Part shown: in pieces, positions 17,866-26,674 of the stretch
Numbering within the stretch: the first letter of the stretch is position 1
Layout: each line of letters begins with the position of its first letter
Source of the DNA: Paenibacillus sp.
GTDB taxonomy: Bacteria > Bacillota > Bacilli > Paenibacillales > Paenibacillaceae
NCBI GenBank assembly: GCA_031254035.1
Contig: JAIRVF010000059.1
Span: 1-64,000 of the forward strand
Length of the DNA stretch: 64,000 nucleotides
Direction: 5' to 3'
The notes under the pieces: generated by a model
The model's input: only the letters and a program-made list of their open reading frames with translations
Database searches by the model: none
Told to the model about the DNA's origin: nothing
Made by a program: the position numbers and the translations under genes

Positions 17866-18141
17866 TTGGGAAACCGCATTAAAATCGACCCGGAGCAAAT
17901 ACAGCGGATTGGAGACCGTTTTCTTCAGTGCTGCGACCAGAATTTATCCATGGCCAAGGAATTGAAATCTTTGATCGACGGGCTGCAGGGGGACTGGGAA
18001 GGGAAATCACGAGAGCGATTTTACTCTTCCTATCAGGACGCGCATAAACAATTGGAAAGCGCATCTACGCTGCTGAAAAGCGTCGGGGATGAGCTTAAGG
18101 CTATCTCTGAAAGATTCAGAAAAACGGATGAAAGCACATAG
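17866..18141 (+). CDS. WXG100-like protein, toxin partner
   Basis: 91 residues from a TTG start with AAGGGGG upstream. The WXG motif is DWEGKSRERF; the tail SERFRKTDEST closely resembles the EsxA-like protein at 14201, so it is a true WXG100 relative. It lies four bases after the previous gene and 12 bases before the next WXG-like gene. Small helical proteins encoded directly before WXG/LXG-type toxins bind the toxin N terminus and target it to EssC, so a targeting-partner role is inferred. Confidence 0.82.
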   Translation: MGNRIKIDPEQIQRIGDRFLQCCDQNLSMAKELKSLIDGLQGDWEGKSRERFYSSYQDAHKQLESASTLLKSVGDELKAISERFRKTDEST

Positions 18142-18153
18142 AGGAGGGATAGT

Positions 18154-18495
18154 ATGCCTATTCGTGTTGATGTGGCGGTTCTTCAGAGCATTGCAAGGCA
18201 GGTCCGTTCTGGAAGCAGACAGCTGCAAAGTGAAGGAAGCAGAGTCAATAGCAACGTACAAGGCATGCTTTGGGTAGGAAATGCTTATCAGAGATTCACT
18301 AAAGGGTACCGCGACACGAATCTCAAGCTAAGTCGAACGATAGAACAGATGGACGCCTTTGCCGATCAATTGGAGAGAATTGCTGAAGCATTCCGCCAAG
18401 CCGATCTGGAGGAGGACAGAAGGCGTGAACAGGAGGAGCGGGCCCGTCGGGAGCGCGAAGCCATGGCCCGTTCTTCATCAAACCAGAGGCGATAA
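18154..18495 (+). CDS. WXG100-like protein with charged tail, toxin partner
   Basis: 113 residues, GAGGAGGG site. Its helix-turn-helix has the WXG motif as LWVGNAYQRF near residue 40, then a C-terminal extension that is almost entirely Arg and Glu (EEDRRREQEERARRERE), likely one long charged helix. It ends 12 bases before the toxin gene. It probably pairs with the 91-residue protein or with the toxin N terminus for export; the charged tail could be a docking arm. Inference from position and family. Confidence 0.78.
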   Translation: MPIRVDVAVLQSIARQVRSGSRQLQSEGSRVNSNVQGMLWVGNAYQRFTKGYRDTNLKLSRTIEQMDAFADQLERIAEAFRQADLEEDRRREQEERARREREAMARSSSNQRR

Positions 18496-18507
18496 GGAGG
18501 GTGCGGT

Positions 18508-21500
18508 TTGAAAATTGAAGTGGATGTATCCAGTGTGCAGCAAACGGGAAGAAGCTTAAAATCCGCTGCAAACGAAATCGAATATATTCAATCCAATCTG
18601 CAGCGGGCCATGAGTCAATTGACCATGGAAAGCCGCAGACGTCCAGAAGTGGATAACACCTTCAGAATGATCAGCCAACGGTTAAGTGAACTTAAAGAAG
18701 AAATGAACGAGCTTTCGAATTTCTCGGAACGCAAGGGCGAACAATTCGCCGATGACGATGCATACGGACAGAAAATAGAGACCGGGAAATGGTGGGAAAT
18801 ATTTAAAGTCGGTGTCAGCGCAGCATTGGACTTTGTTCCGATCATCGGAAATGCCAAGGGATTGATCGAGGCTGTAACCGGCCGCGACTTGATTACAGGC
18901 GATAAGCTTGCCCCATGGGAGAGAGCGCTTGCCGTAGCCGGACCGCTTGGCAAAGGCGTACGCAATGTGGCCAAAGTGGTGCGTTTCGCCGATGAGGTGG
19001 TGGAAGGCGTTACTTTTGTTGCCAAGCATGGCGATGATGTGGCGGGTTTGGTGAAAAAGACCGAGCATGCGGCGGAAGTGGCTGTTGATATGAAAAGAGC
19101 AGAGCAAACTGTCGAAGTCGCCTCCAATGCGAAAAAAGCGGAACATGCGGCTGAGGCGACCGCTGATATGAGGAAGGCGGAGCATGGAGCCGAAACTGCT
19201 GGTAGTGGTAAACAAGCGGAACATGCGGCCGAAGCGACCGGCGATATGAGAAAGACGGAGCATGCAGCCGATGCCACTGGTAGCGGAAATCATGCGGGAG
19301 ACACGGTTAGATCATCAGAGGGTATGTCCAAGGAGGCGCTTGCCGCTGGTCTGGGGGTCGGCGCAGGCGGTGCAGTGGGTGTGGGGGCTCATATGTTAGG
19401 ATCCAGCACCAAAAAAACGGCTGGAACCGTCAAGAGCGCCGTGGGTGAAACTACGAGAAACACAGCCGAGTTGTCCAGGTCCAGCGTTTCAAAAACCGGA
19501 GATGCAACAAAAAGCTTTACGACGGAAACTAAACAAAGTCAAAATTTAACCAGCCGCAATACGCAAAGCTGTGGAGGCGACCCGATCCATATGGGGACGG
19601 GGGATCAATTTATCGACCATACGGCGATCAAACTATACGGTGCTTCAACGTGGCCTTTTATTATGCATTATCACTCAGGATTGCTTCAGGAAAGTGAAAT
19701 GGGAGCAGCTTGGACACATAATTATGCCATGCGCTTAACAAAATCAGAGGAAATACCATCCGAGGGTGGGAGCCTGACACTTTATTGGAATGCGGCCAGA
19801 AGAAACCGGTATATTCTTGGTGAGGATGAGGTTTATCGGACAGAGGATATCGATGCACAGTGGGATGAACTTCATTCGGACGAGGACGGTTATCGGCTCA
19901 TATGCCGGAAAACGCAAGAGATGTATGTGTTTTCGAAGGAAGGGATCCTGTTAGAACATATCAATGCGGAAGGCCATACGCTGAAGATCGATCATAATGA
20001 ACGGGGATATGCCGCGCGGCTGACCGAAGAAATTACGGGGAGAAGCCTTGATTTCCACTATAACAGTCGCGGACTATTGGCTAAAGTGGAGGACGCGGAA
20101 CGTACCCTAAGCTTCGATTACAATGAACGGAATCAGATGATCCGGTTTACGGACCCGAATGGACATAGAACCGATATATCATGCGATGCTGAAGGTAGAA
20201 TCTTGTCTACGGTTGTGGAGGGAGAAGTACAGTTCGAGAATACCTTTGACGAACATTATCGAATTGTCGCCCAAAGCAATGGCGAGGGGCATGTTTTGCG
20301 TTTGGCTTACGACGATGAAATTCTGCCGGGCAGCATGGTAACCATTTTAACGAATGCATTAGGCCATCAAACCAAATATGTTCACGATGCACGCTGTTTG
20401 CTGACAGAAATCGAATACCCGGACGGCAGCAAGATCAACTATACATATAATGAACACGGACAAGAGGAAAGCCGGGCATACTCGGATGGCAGAGCCGAAT
20501 ACAACCGCTACGACGGCCGGGGCCGGTTGATTCAGTATACGGATCAGCTGGGACATATCACTTCTTTCGATTACAATGAGCGCGGACAGCTTATTCGGAC
20601 TATGGATGCGGAGCAGCATGAAACGAAATACCATTACGATGAGATGCATCGATTGGTTCGCATTACGAGACATGACGAAAGTTATTCGGAAATCGGGTAT
20701 AACGGGCAAGGACTCAAATCCTCTTATCGTGATTTTAACGGCGCAATTCGTCAGTTTATATACAAGGAAAACGGCGAGCTTGAGGCATGGGAAGATGCAG
20801 AGGGCCGACGTACGATGGTGGAGGTCGACGGTGCAGGCCGGGTTGCAGTACTTGTTGATGCACTCGGTGGAAGAGCGGTCCGGGAATATGACGGCAATGA
20901 TAATTTGATCCGGACACAAAATGCGCTTGGTCATTCATGGAAATACGAATATGACGGCAATGACCGGCTGCTCTCAAACCAACATCCTTCCGGGGGCGAA
21001 ACCCGATATACCTATACGACTACGGGAAAACTTGCAACGGTCACGGACGCGCTTCAGCAAACAGCACGGTATATGTATGATGAAGAAGATCAGCTGGTAA
21101 CAGAAATTAATCCTTTAGGGAATAAGACCTCGCTCGAATATGATGAGGTTGGCCGTCTGATCAGCGTTATCGATCCGCTGGATCGTACCACGCAATATCA
21201 ATACGATGCGGCAGGAAGGCTTCAAGCCGTGATCGACGGGGAAGGGCGTTTGGTTCAGCAGTTAACCTACGATCAAGCCGGGAACCCGATTGCCGCTATG
21301 AACGGGCTCGGTCATACAACGAGCTACCGTTTTAACCATCTGCATCAGGTTACAGAAGTCCTGGATGCGGCAGGGCGAGTCACGCGTTATAAATATGATG
21401 AGTTATCCCGCCTAACCGAAGTGGTGGAAGCGGAACAAGCGGTATATCGTCAGGAGTATGACAGAGAAGATAGACAGATCTCTTACACCGATGCGAACAA

Positions 21501-23328
21501 TAACCGTACTGAGCTTCACTATGATCGTACCGGTCTGCTTACGGAGGAAAAGAACGCGTCGGGAAATGCCATTCTCTATACGTATGACCTTCGCGGCTTA
21601 TTGTCTTCCCGGATCAACGGGAGAAAGCAGTCAACATCTTACAACTATGACATAGCAGGTCGCCTGACCGGTTTAAAAGATGATAGCGGCGAGATCACGC
21701 TGAATTATGATGAGGATGGTCGTGTCATATCCATTGCAGAAGGCAAATCCGCCTTATCCCGTGTGTACGACAATGCCGGCCGCTTGATTGCAAGCACCGA
21801 CACCCTAGGATACACGATCCGCTATGCGTATGATGCCGTCAGTCGTTTGACGATGCTGACTTATCCGGACGGCAAAACAGTCCAGTATCGATACAACGCT
21901 GCCGGTGAAATGGTAGAAGTGAAAGACTGGCGCGGGCGGCTGACGCGTTATAGTTATGACCAAAGCGGAAAGCTTGCAGAGACCGTAAGAGCCAATGGCA
22001 GCAGGGAGAAACGAAGCTATGATGCCGCCGGCCAATTGACGAAGCTGACCGATCAGACGGCGCTGGGCATGATGCTGCAGCAATTCCGCTTTACCTACAA
22101 TGAGATCGGGCAGATCATCCAGGAAGAGGACAAGCAATATACGTATGATCAATTGCGTCGTTTATGCAGCGGGGCGTATAAAGGAAGGGTCCACACCTAT
22201 CAGTACGATTTGGGTGGCAACCTTACCCAAAGTACGGATACGGAAACAGGCCAAGTTTCTTCATACCAGTATGCTTCAGATAATCGGCTGCAGAGCCTGG
22301 GAGACTATCCGGTTGAAATGGATGCCGACGGCAACCTGCTGTACGCCAGCAACGGGGAAAGCATGTCATCGTACGAATATGATGCCCGCAACCATTTAGT
22401 AAAATCAGGTAAGGTCAGATATACTTACAACATGCTGGGCACCCGGACCTCAGTGAGCTGGAAAGGGAAAACGACGCAATATGTCGTGGATGACCTGGGA
22501 GAGCTGAGTCGTGTTCTGATGGAGCTGGATGAGCAAGGCGAGCCAATAGCGTATTATGTATACGGCCTAGGCCTGATTGGACGAGAGGATGCCGCCGGCA
22601 ACTATGTAAGCTACCACAGTGATATCCGCGGCAGCACCACGCTGCTGACTGATGGGCAGTGCCGAGTGACAGACCGTTACACCTACGGAATCTATGGTGA
22701 AATAGAACACCATGAAGGCAACACCCGCCAGCCTTTCCAATACAATGGCCGAGACGGCGTCATGACGGACCCGAATGGCCTGTATTATATGCGAGCACGT
22801 TATTACGATCCAGCGCTTAAACGCTTCCTGAACCGCGACGTGATCCAAGGGGATCTAACCGATGGCCAGACCTTGAACCGCTTCGCCTATGTGAACGGAG
22901 ATCCAGTGGGTTATGTGGATCCGTTGGGGTTGTTTAAGTGTGAGGTGGGTAAGACTGGGGGGAAGGGTGAACTTGATAGTTCCATTCCTGAGCAATTTTA
23001 TAAAGAAAATGGAGGCATGAATGCCGCAGATTTCTTTACTGCTCATTCTGAAAAACACTTGTATAAGCCAGATGTTCAATCGACCGCTAAGGCTACACAA
23101 TTTAGAAAAGATATAGACGTTGCCAAACTAAGAGAAGATACTTTATTACGTCCAGATTCGGTGACTTTTAATAAAGATCAAAACGTGATGATCTATAAAA
23201 AAGAATATCCATTTAATTTGAGTACACCAGATACTTCGACTGGAGCTCATAGGATCTTTATTAATCTTGAAAAGAAGCCACCAAAGACTAATAGAGACTC
23301 GCAATTCCCTTTTTATGGAGGTGATTGA
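18508..23328 (+). CDS. Rhs/YD-repeat polymorphic toxin of the type VII system
   Basis: 1606 residues from a TTG start with AAGGAGGG. Residues 1-95 are a WXG-like helical export domain lacking the Trp. Residues about 100-165 match the pre-toxin TG type (ALDFVPIIGNAKGLIEAVTG). Residues about 185-265 are an Ala/Glu/His-rich degenerate repeat (AEHAAEAT units). A DUF6531-type start (GDPIHMGTGDQ, about 357) leads into YD repeats to about 1430. The conserved core end YDPALKRFLNRD...YVDPLG closes at about 1473. The last 134 residues are the variable toxin tip: HSEKHLYKP, then TSTGAHRIFIN. I cannot name its family; a small nuclease is likely given the SUKH immunity gene next door. The Rhs shell would enclose the tip. 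Target and activity are unknown. Confidence 0.88.
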   Translation: MKIEVDVSSVQQTGRSLKSAANEIEYIQSNLQRAMSQLTMESRRRPEVDNTFRMISQRLSELKEEMNELSNFSERKGEQFADDDAYGQKIETGKWWEIFKVGVSAALDFVPIIGNAKGLIEAVTGRDLITGDKLAPWERALAVAGPLGKGVRNVAKVVRFADEVVEGVTFVAKHGDDVAGLVKKTEHAAEVAVDMKRAEQTVEVASNAKKAEHAAEATADMRKAEHGAETAGSGKQAEHAAEATGDMRKTEHAADATGSGNHAGDTVRSSEGMSKEALAAGLGVGAGGAVGVGAHMLGSSTKKTAGTVKSAVGETTRNTAELSRSSVSKTGDATKSFTTETKQSQNLTSRNTQSCGGDPIHMGTGDQFIDHTAIKLYGASTWPFIMHYHSGLLQESEMGAAWTHNYAMRLTKSEEIPSEGGSLTLYWNAARRNRYILGEDEVYRTEDIDAQWDELHSDEDGYRLICRKTQEMYVFSKEGILLEHINAEGHTLKIDHNERGYAARLTEEITGRSLDFHYNSRGLLAKVEDAERTLSFDYNERNQMIRFTDPNGHRTDISCDAEGRILSTVVEGEVQFENTFDEHYRIVAQSNGEGHVLRLAYDDEILPGSMVTILTNALGHQTKYVHDARCLLTEIEYPDGSKINYTYNEHGQEESRAYSDGRAEYNRYDGRGRLIQYTDQLGHITSFDYNERGQLIRTMDAEQHETKYHYDEMHRLVRITRHDESYSEIGYNGQGLKSSYRDFNGAIRQFIYKENGELEAWEDAEGRRTMVEVDGAGRVAVLVDALGGRAVREYDGNDNLIRTQNALGHSWKYEYDGNDRLLSNQHPSGGETRYTYTTTGKLATVTDALQQTARYMYDEEDQLVTEINPLGNKTSLEYDEVGRLISVIDPLDRTTQYQYDAAGRLQAVIDGEGRLVQQLTYDQAGNPIAAMNGLGHTTSYRFNHLHQVTEVLDAAGRVTRYKYDELSRLTEVVEAEQAVYRQEYDREDRQISYTDANNNRTELHYDRTGLLTEEKNASGNAILYTYDLRGLLSSRINGRKQSTSYNYDIAGRLTGLKDDSGEITLNYDEDGRVISIAEGKSALSRVYDNAGRLIASTDTLGYTIRYAYDAVSRLTMLTYPDGKTVQYRYNAAGEMVEVKDWRGRLTRYSYDQSGKLAETVRANGSREKRSYDAAGQLTKLTDQTALGMMLQQFRFTYNEIGQIIQEEDKQYTYDQLRRLCSGAYKGRVHTYQYDLGGNLTQSTDTETGQVSSYQYASDNRLQSLGDYPVEMDADGNLLYASNGESMSSYEYDARNHLVKSGKVRYTYNMLGTRTSVSWKGKTTQYVVDDLGELSRVLMELDEQGEPIAYYVYGLGLIGREDAAGNYVSYHSDIRGSTTLLTDGQCRVTDRYTYGIYGEIEHHEGNTRQPFQYNGRDGVMTDPNGLYYMRARYYDPALKRFLNRDVIQGDLTDGQTLNRFAYVNGDPVGYVDPLGLFKCEVGKTGGKGELDSSIPEQFYKENGGMNAADFFTAHSEKHLYKPDVQSTAKATQFRKDIDVAKLREDTLLRPDSVTFNKDQNVMIYKKEYPFNLSTPDTSTGAHRIFINLEKKPPKTNRDSQFPFYGGD

Positions 23329-23329
23329 C

Positions 23330-23740
23330 ATGCAAAGTATTACTGTACTAGAGCAGATTTTAAATGTGAAATTTCCAAATAAATTCGGCGAGAAGATGGA
23401 GTATATATCCAAAACTATTCATGGTGGTAATAAGCTTGTACTGAACAATGCAAGTGATTCTATTTCAATAATAAAGGTTTTAGAATTTGACTCTGAAAAA
23501 GAGGAGAGCATTTTTCAAGTTTATACCGAATTTAAAGATTTGATGAAGGATGGCAGTATCCCTATTGCAAATGCTGGGTATGATGATTATATATGTCTAT
23601 ACTTTGTTGACCGAAAATTACCACCAAAAGTTATATTATGGTGCTATGAGCGGGCATTTGAGAGTATTGATTACGCAATATTTCCATTAGCAGATACTTT
23701 TGAAGAGTTCATCGAAAAAGTAGAACAAGTAGATATTTAG
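23330..23740 (+). CDS. SUKH/SMI1-KNR4-type immunity protein
   Basis: 136 residues; the ATG at 23330 has GGAGGTGAT and begins one base after the toxin stop. The longer frame from 23267 only overlaps the toxin. The acidic, strand-rich sequence with AGYDDYICLYFVDR...PKVILW and a final ADTFEEFIEKVE matches the SUKH fold, the commonest immunity family for nuclease-type polymorphic toxins. Spacing and orientation make it the cognate immunity gene of the Rhs toxin. Its low G+C contrasts with the Rhs shell but matches the toxin tip, as expected for an exchangeable tip-immunity cassette. Confidence 0.82.
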   Translation: MQSITVLEQILNVKFPNKFGEKMEYISKTIHGGNKLVLNNASDSISIIKVLEFDSEKEESIFQVYTEFKDLMKDGSIPIANAGYDDYICLYFVDRKLPPKVILWCYERAFESIDYAIFPLADTFEEFIEKVEQVDI

Positions 23741-23978
23741 AAGAAGGCTTGGTGTTGCGCTTGTTAGGAACTTGATAAACTTTCAAAAGCCTTTCCAACT
23801 TGAACCATGAGTAGGAAGGAGCCTTTGAGTGGTATGGGAAGTGGTGATTGCCAGATGTGGACGGAGACTTACACGAAAACAAATTGTCCTAGTTGTGGAC
23901 AAGAATTATTACCAATTACCATTAATGATTAAAACTCAAGTATAGTTGTTCTCACGTCTCGTGTTTAAAGTAATTTCT

Positions 23979-24013
23979 ACCTTGACTGGCTTCATGCCTT
24001 TCAAGGTTTTTTT
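23979..24013 (+). terminator. Hairpin terminator after the toxin/immunity region
   Basis: ACCTTGA (23979-23985) pairs with TCAAGGT (24001-24007), followed by seven T. The loop is 15 bases. It overlaps the start of the orphan Rhs remnant. Confidence 0.6.
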
Positions 24014-24198
24014 ATGTGGATCCGTTGGGTAGTTTAAGAAACAAACAGTCCCTAACATGGGAGAACGTATGGCAGGCGATAATACCGGGACCATGCGGAG
24101 GTGGGCTATCGATAAAAATAATGATTTCTCCTGAAACGGCAAGTTTCTCTTATAATGAGGAGGCTTGCTGTTTTGCTGTATTTTGGGTTAGCGAATGA
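24013..24198 (+). pseudogene. Orphan Rhs core end with decayed toxin tip
   Basis: Bases 24013-24029 are identical to 22912-22928, the YVDPLG junction of the intact Rhs gene, in the same coding frame. The frame continues about 60 codons (SLRNKQSLTWENVW...) to a stop at 24198, without an Rhs shell or start site. This is the standard signature of a displaced old toxin tip left downstream after a newer tip/immunity cassette replaced it. No function is expected unless recombined. Confidence 0.6.
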
Positions 24199-24256
24199 AC
24201 CTTTTACAAGCTTCAATTGCCATATAGATGAACTCAACAAGAAAGGAGGGCGACCA

Positions 24257-24817
24257 TTGGAGAGCAATCGGGCGCTGTTTGAAACCTACCAACGAGATGT
24301 GTACCGGACCTGCTACTACATGGTTCACGACGCGGCGGATGCTGAGGATTTGACTCAGGATGTGTTTATTACCCTATTTCGCACCAATCGGGAACAGATC
24401 ATGCAGATGAAGTCCTGGATTATGAAAGTTACAGTCAATCACTGCCTGAACCACCTCAGACGCCGGCGCAGCCTACAGATGAAAGTATCGGCCAATCCTC
24501 ACCTGTTCACCGGGACAGAAGGCAAGCCGGTGGACAGACTGGCAGAGGAACGGGAATCGGCCGCGGAATGGGCGGGTTACCTGAACCATCTTCCGGCCAA
24601 AATCCGGGCGGTGCTCACACTTCGATACATGCATGATTTTTCACTGTCCGAAATATCTGAACTGCTGGACATTCCACTGGGAACGGTCAAATCACGGGCT
24701 CATAAAGGGCTGCGATTAATGAAACAGATTTTGCTTGAAGCGGGCATTTATGCCCCTGACATGAAAGGAGACAAATATGAAGAGAGTGGAAGATGCTTTG
24801 AAGCGTCAACTAAGTGA
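24257..24817 (+). CDS. ECF-type RNA polymerase sigma factor
   Basis: 186 residues from a TTG with AAAGGAGGG; upstream in-frame ATG/GTG codons lack a site. Region 2 (YQRDVYRTCYYMVHDAADAEDLTQDVF) and region 4 (LPAKIRAVLTLRYMHDFSLSEISELLDIPLGTVKSR in fragments) are both clear, so it is a complete sigma-70 family, extracytoplasmic-function sigma factor. It overlaps the anti-sigma gene by 41 bases, so the two are translationally coupled. The inducing signal is not visible from sequence. Confidence 0.92.
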   Translation: MESNRALFETYQRDVYRTCYYMVHDAADAEDLTQDVFITLFRTNREQIMQMKSWIMKVTVNHCLNHLRRRRSLQMKVSANPHLFTGTEGKPVDRLAEERESAAEWAGYLNHLPAKIRAVLTLRYMHDFSLSEISELLDIPLGTVKSRAHKGLRLMKQILLEAGIYAPDMKGDKYEESGRCFEASTK

Positions 24818-26456
24818 AAACCGTGAAGCTCCATATCCCGATTTCGAGGGCATCTGGAGCCGGATGGATGAGGCAGGCCATACCGCGCCTGCCATGATCG
24901 CCAATCCCGAACCGGCCGCCTCGCGTCGGCACAGAAACTGGCGCAAAATGACAATCGTCGCGTCGCTTAGCGCACTGCTTGTTGCTGTTCCTGTCTATGC
25001 CGCGGTCAATTATAACTGGGACAAGACGCTTGACGGGCGGGAAGGCGTACAGACCGCACTGGGGCAAAATCTGGGGCAGACGCTGGGCCAGAGCGTAACC
25101 AAGGACGGCATTAAGCTGACGCTACATACGGCGGTTGTTGATGAGAAACGGACGGTAATCCTGTACACGCTGGATGCCGCCAAACATACAGACAATGAAT
25201 ACTGGGGTATCAATGGAACGTCGCTGACAGGTGAGGCAGGCAACAGCGATCCTGAGGATAACAGCCACAGCTATTTACAGTGGGATGAGGAGAACCAGCG
25301 GTACAACGGGTATTTCGAAAGCGACTGGGCGCCGCAGCAGGAGACCTCCAAAGCAAAGCTTTCAATAGACAGCCTCCGGTTGTATCAGTCCAAGCAGTTG
25401 GAATTCCCGAAGATCAATCTGGATACGACTGGGCAACAGACAATTCCGCTCGGACAGGATGGTCTGCGTGACGTGAAGGTGCAGGTATTTGAACAGGGGG
25501 AAAAGCTGATGTTGTCCTCCGCCATTACTTTCGATTCCCCGGAGGCAAAGGAATGGGCTAGCCCGCAAATTATGCCTTACAAGAACGGAAAACCTATAAA
25601 AACTCTGCCCGGCAGCTCTTACGGCACGCCCGGAGAGAATGGTGAATATACGGCGATGCAGTATTTTAACCGGGCGGATCTGGCGGATGAGCAGATTGTC
25701 TACAAGCTGGACTATGCTAAAGTAGAAAAAAGCATCTCCGAACCGATCCGTTTTGATCTGGAATTAAGCAAAAAGCAAATGGAAAGCGGAACAGCCAAAG
25801 TTGCGCTGGGCGTGCCGCTTGAGCAGGCAGACAAAGATATTATCATAGAAGATATGATTGTAACCCCGGCGCAAATTCGGGTCAATCTCCGCAGCAAGAA
25901 AACAAATTATAATTTTCCGTACCGTAAACACTCCCTTTCCGTGAATGGCAAAACGCTGGAAGGCAGGCAAGATCGATCTCCTGAGGGAGATCCGGGACTG
26001 ATGCCGATGAGCTTTGAACGGCCTGCAGGTCTGACCATTACCAAGGATACACCGATCCTTTTTACGGCCAAACATAAGGTTACTTACCATGAGGAAGATA
26101 AAGAGCCACTGGTTCTGGCCAATATTTCCGAGAAAAAACAGACCTTAATGCGGGAAACCGGCGGTTATCCGGTGAAGTGGACTTACTATAAGCAGGGACC
26201 AGACCTGTATGTGGAGACAGAAAGTGAAGATACCCGTTTTGCCGGGGTGAATCAAACCTATATTATGAAGGGGAAGGAGCGGATTATCGGCCGGCCGACT
26301 GCTCCCCGCTTTCTCGGCTCGGGCAACAACAAGTCTATTGATCTCTACAAGGATTTCAAAGGAACAGAAGCCTCTATTTACATGTTCTATTATGCAACTC
26401 AGGATCGCGATGCTGTGGCAAGCGTCCAATTGCAGCCGCAGCAAGTTGGAAAATAA
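24777..26456 (+). CDS. Membrane anti-sigma factor with DUF4179-type outer domain
   Basis: 559 residues, AAAGGAGAC site. A cytosolic segment of about 56 residues (KRVEDALKRQLSENREAPYPDFEGIWSRM in part) would bind the sigma factor. One membrane helix lies near 57-78 (TIVASLSALLVAVPVYAAV). The large outer part with NWDKTLDG...GVQTALGQN and DGIKLTLHTAVVDEKRTVILYT matches DUF4179, followed by strand-rich domains like DUF5643. Such proteins hold an ECF sigma at the membrane until an outside signal. It overlaps the sigma gene and is followed by a strong terminator. Confidence 0.88.
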   Translation: MKRVEDALKRQLSENREAPYPDFEGIWSRMDEAGHTAPAMIANPEPAASRRHRNWRKMTIVASLSALLVAVPVYAAVNYNWDKTLDGREGVQTALGQNLGQTLGQSVTKDGIKLTLHTAVVDEKRTVILYTLDAAKHTDNEYWGINGTSLTGEAGNSDPEDNSHSYLQWDEENQRYNGYFESDWAPQQETSKAKLSIDSLRLYQSKQLEFPKINLDTTGQQTIPLGQDGLRDVKVQVFEQGEKLMLSSAITFDSPEAKEWASPQIMPYKNGKPIKTLPGSSYGTPGENGEYTAMQYFNRADLADEQIVYKLDYAKVEKSISEPIRFDLELSKKQMESGTAKVALGVPLEQADKDIIIEDMIVTPAQIRVNLRSKKTNYNFPYRKHSLSVNGKTLEGRQDRSPEGDPGLMPMSFERPAGLTITKDTPILFTAKHKVTYHEEDKEPLVLANISEKKQTLMRETGGYPVKWTYYKQGPDLYVETESEDTRFAGVNQTYIMKGKERIIGRPTAPRFLGSGNNKSIDLYKDFKGTEASIYMFYYATQDRDAVASVQLQPQQVGK

Positions 26457-26531
26457 GCGCTTTGTGCTGCCGACTAATCAAAGGAGATTCCTTGCAAACA
26501 GCTAATAAAGTAGTGTATCCGTAAAAAGACA

Positions 26532-26576
26532 GCAGAGCAGCGGCTCCCCCATCACTGGAGTCTCTGCTCTGCTTTT
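26532..26576 (+). terminator. Terminator of the sigma/anti-sigma operon
   Basis: A 16-base imperfect stem (GCAGAGCAGCGGCTCC at 26532-26547 with 26557-26572) followed by TTTTG. It lies between convergent genes and can serve the LysR gene too. Confidence 0.8.
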
Positions 26577-26674
26577 GCCTCAGTCAAGTTCGCTGTGCCT
26601 GTCTAGCTGCGGGAAGTAAGAAATCAGGTTACATACAATTTAAAATAATTCATTTATTTACTTCTTGCCAGCGC

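Larger units (their letters stand above)
23741..24256 (+). other. Gene-poor gap with decayed tip/immunity remnants
   Basis: No intact gene. A short frame at 23855-23932 encodes a zinc-ribbon-like CPSCGQ end (25 codons, stop at 23932), probably the remains of an immunity or toxin gene. A hairpin terminator lies at 23979-24014 and an orphan Rhs core end at 24013. The remainder, to the sigma-factor ribosome site at 24242, has nothing I recognise. Confidence 0.5.

Noticed and set aside
18615..19277. 220-residue frame on the minus strand, Ala/Ser-rich
   Set aside because: Antisense shadow of the repeated N-terminal linker of the Rhs toxin; no ribosome site and a composition dictated by the opposite frame.
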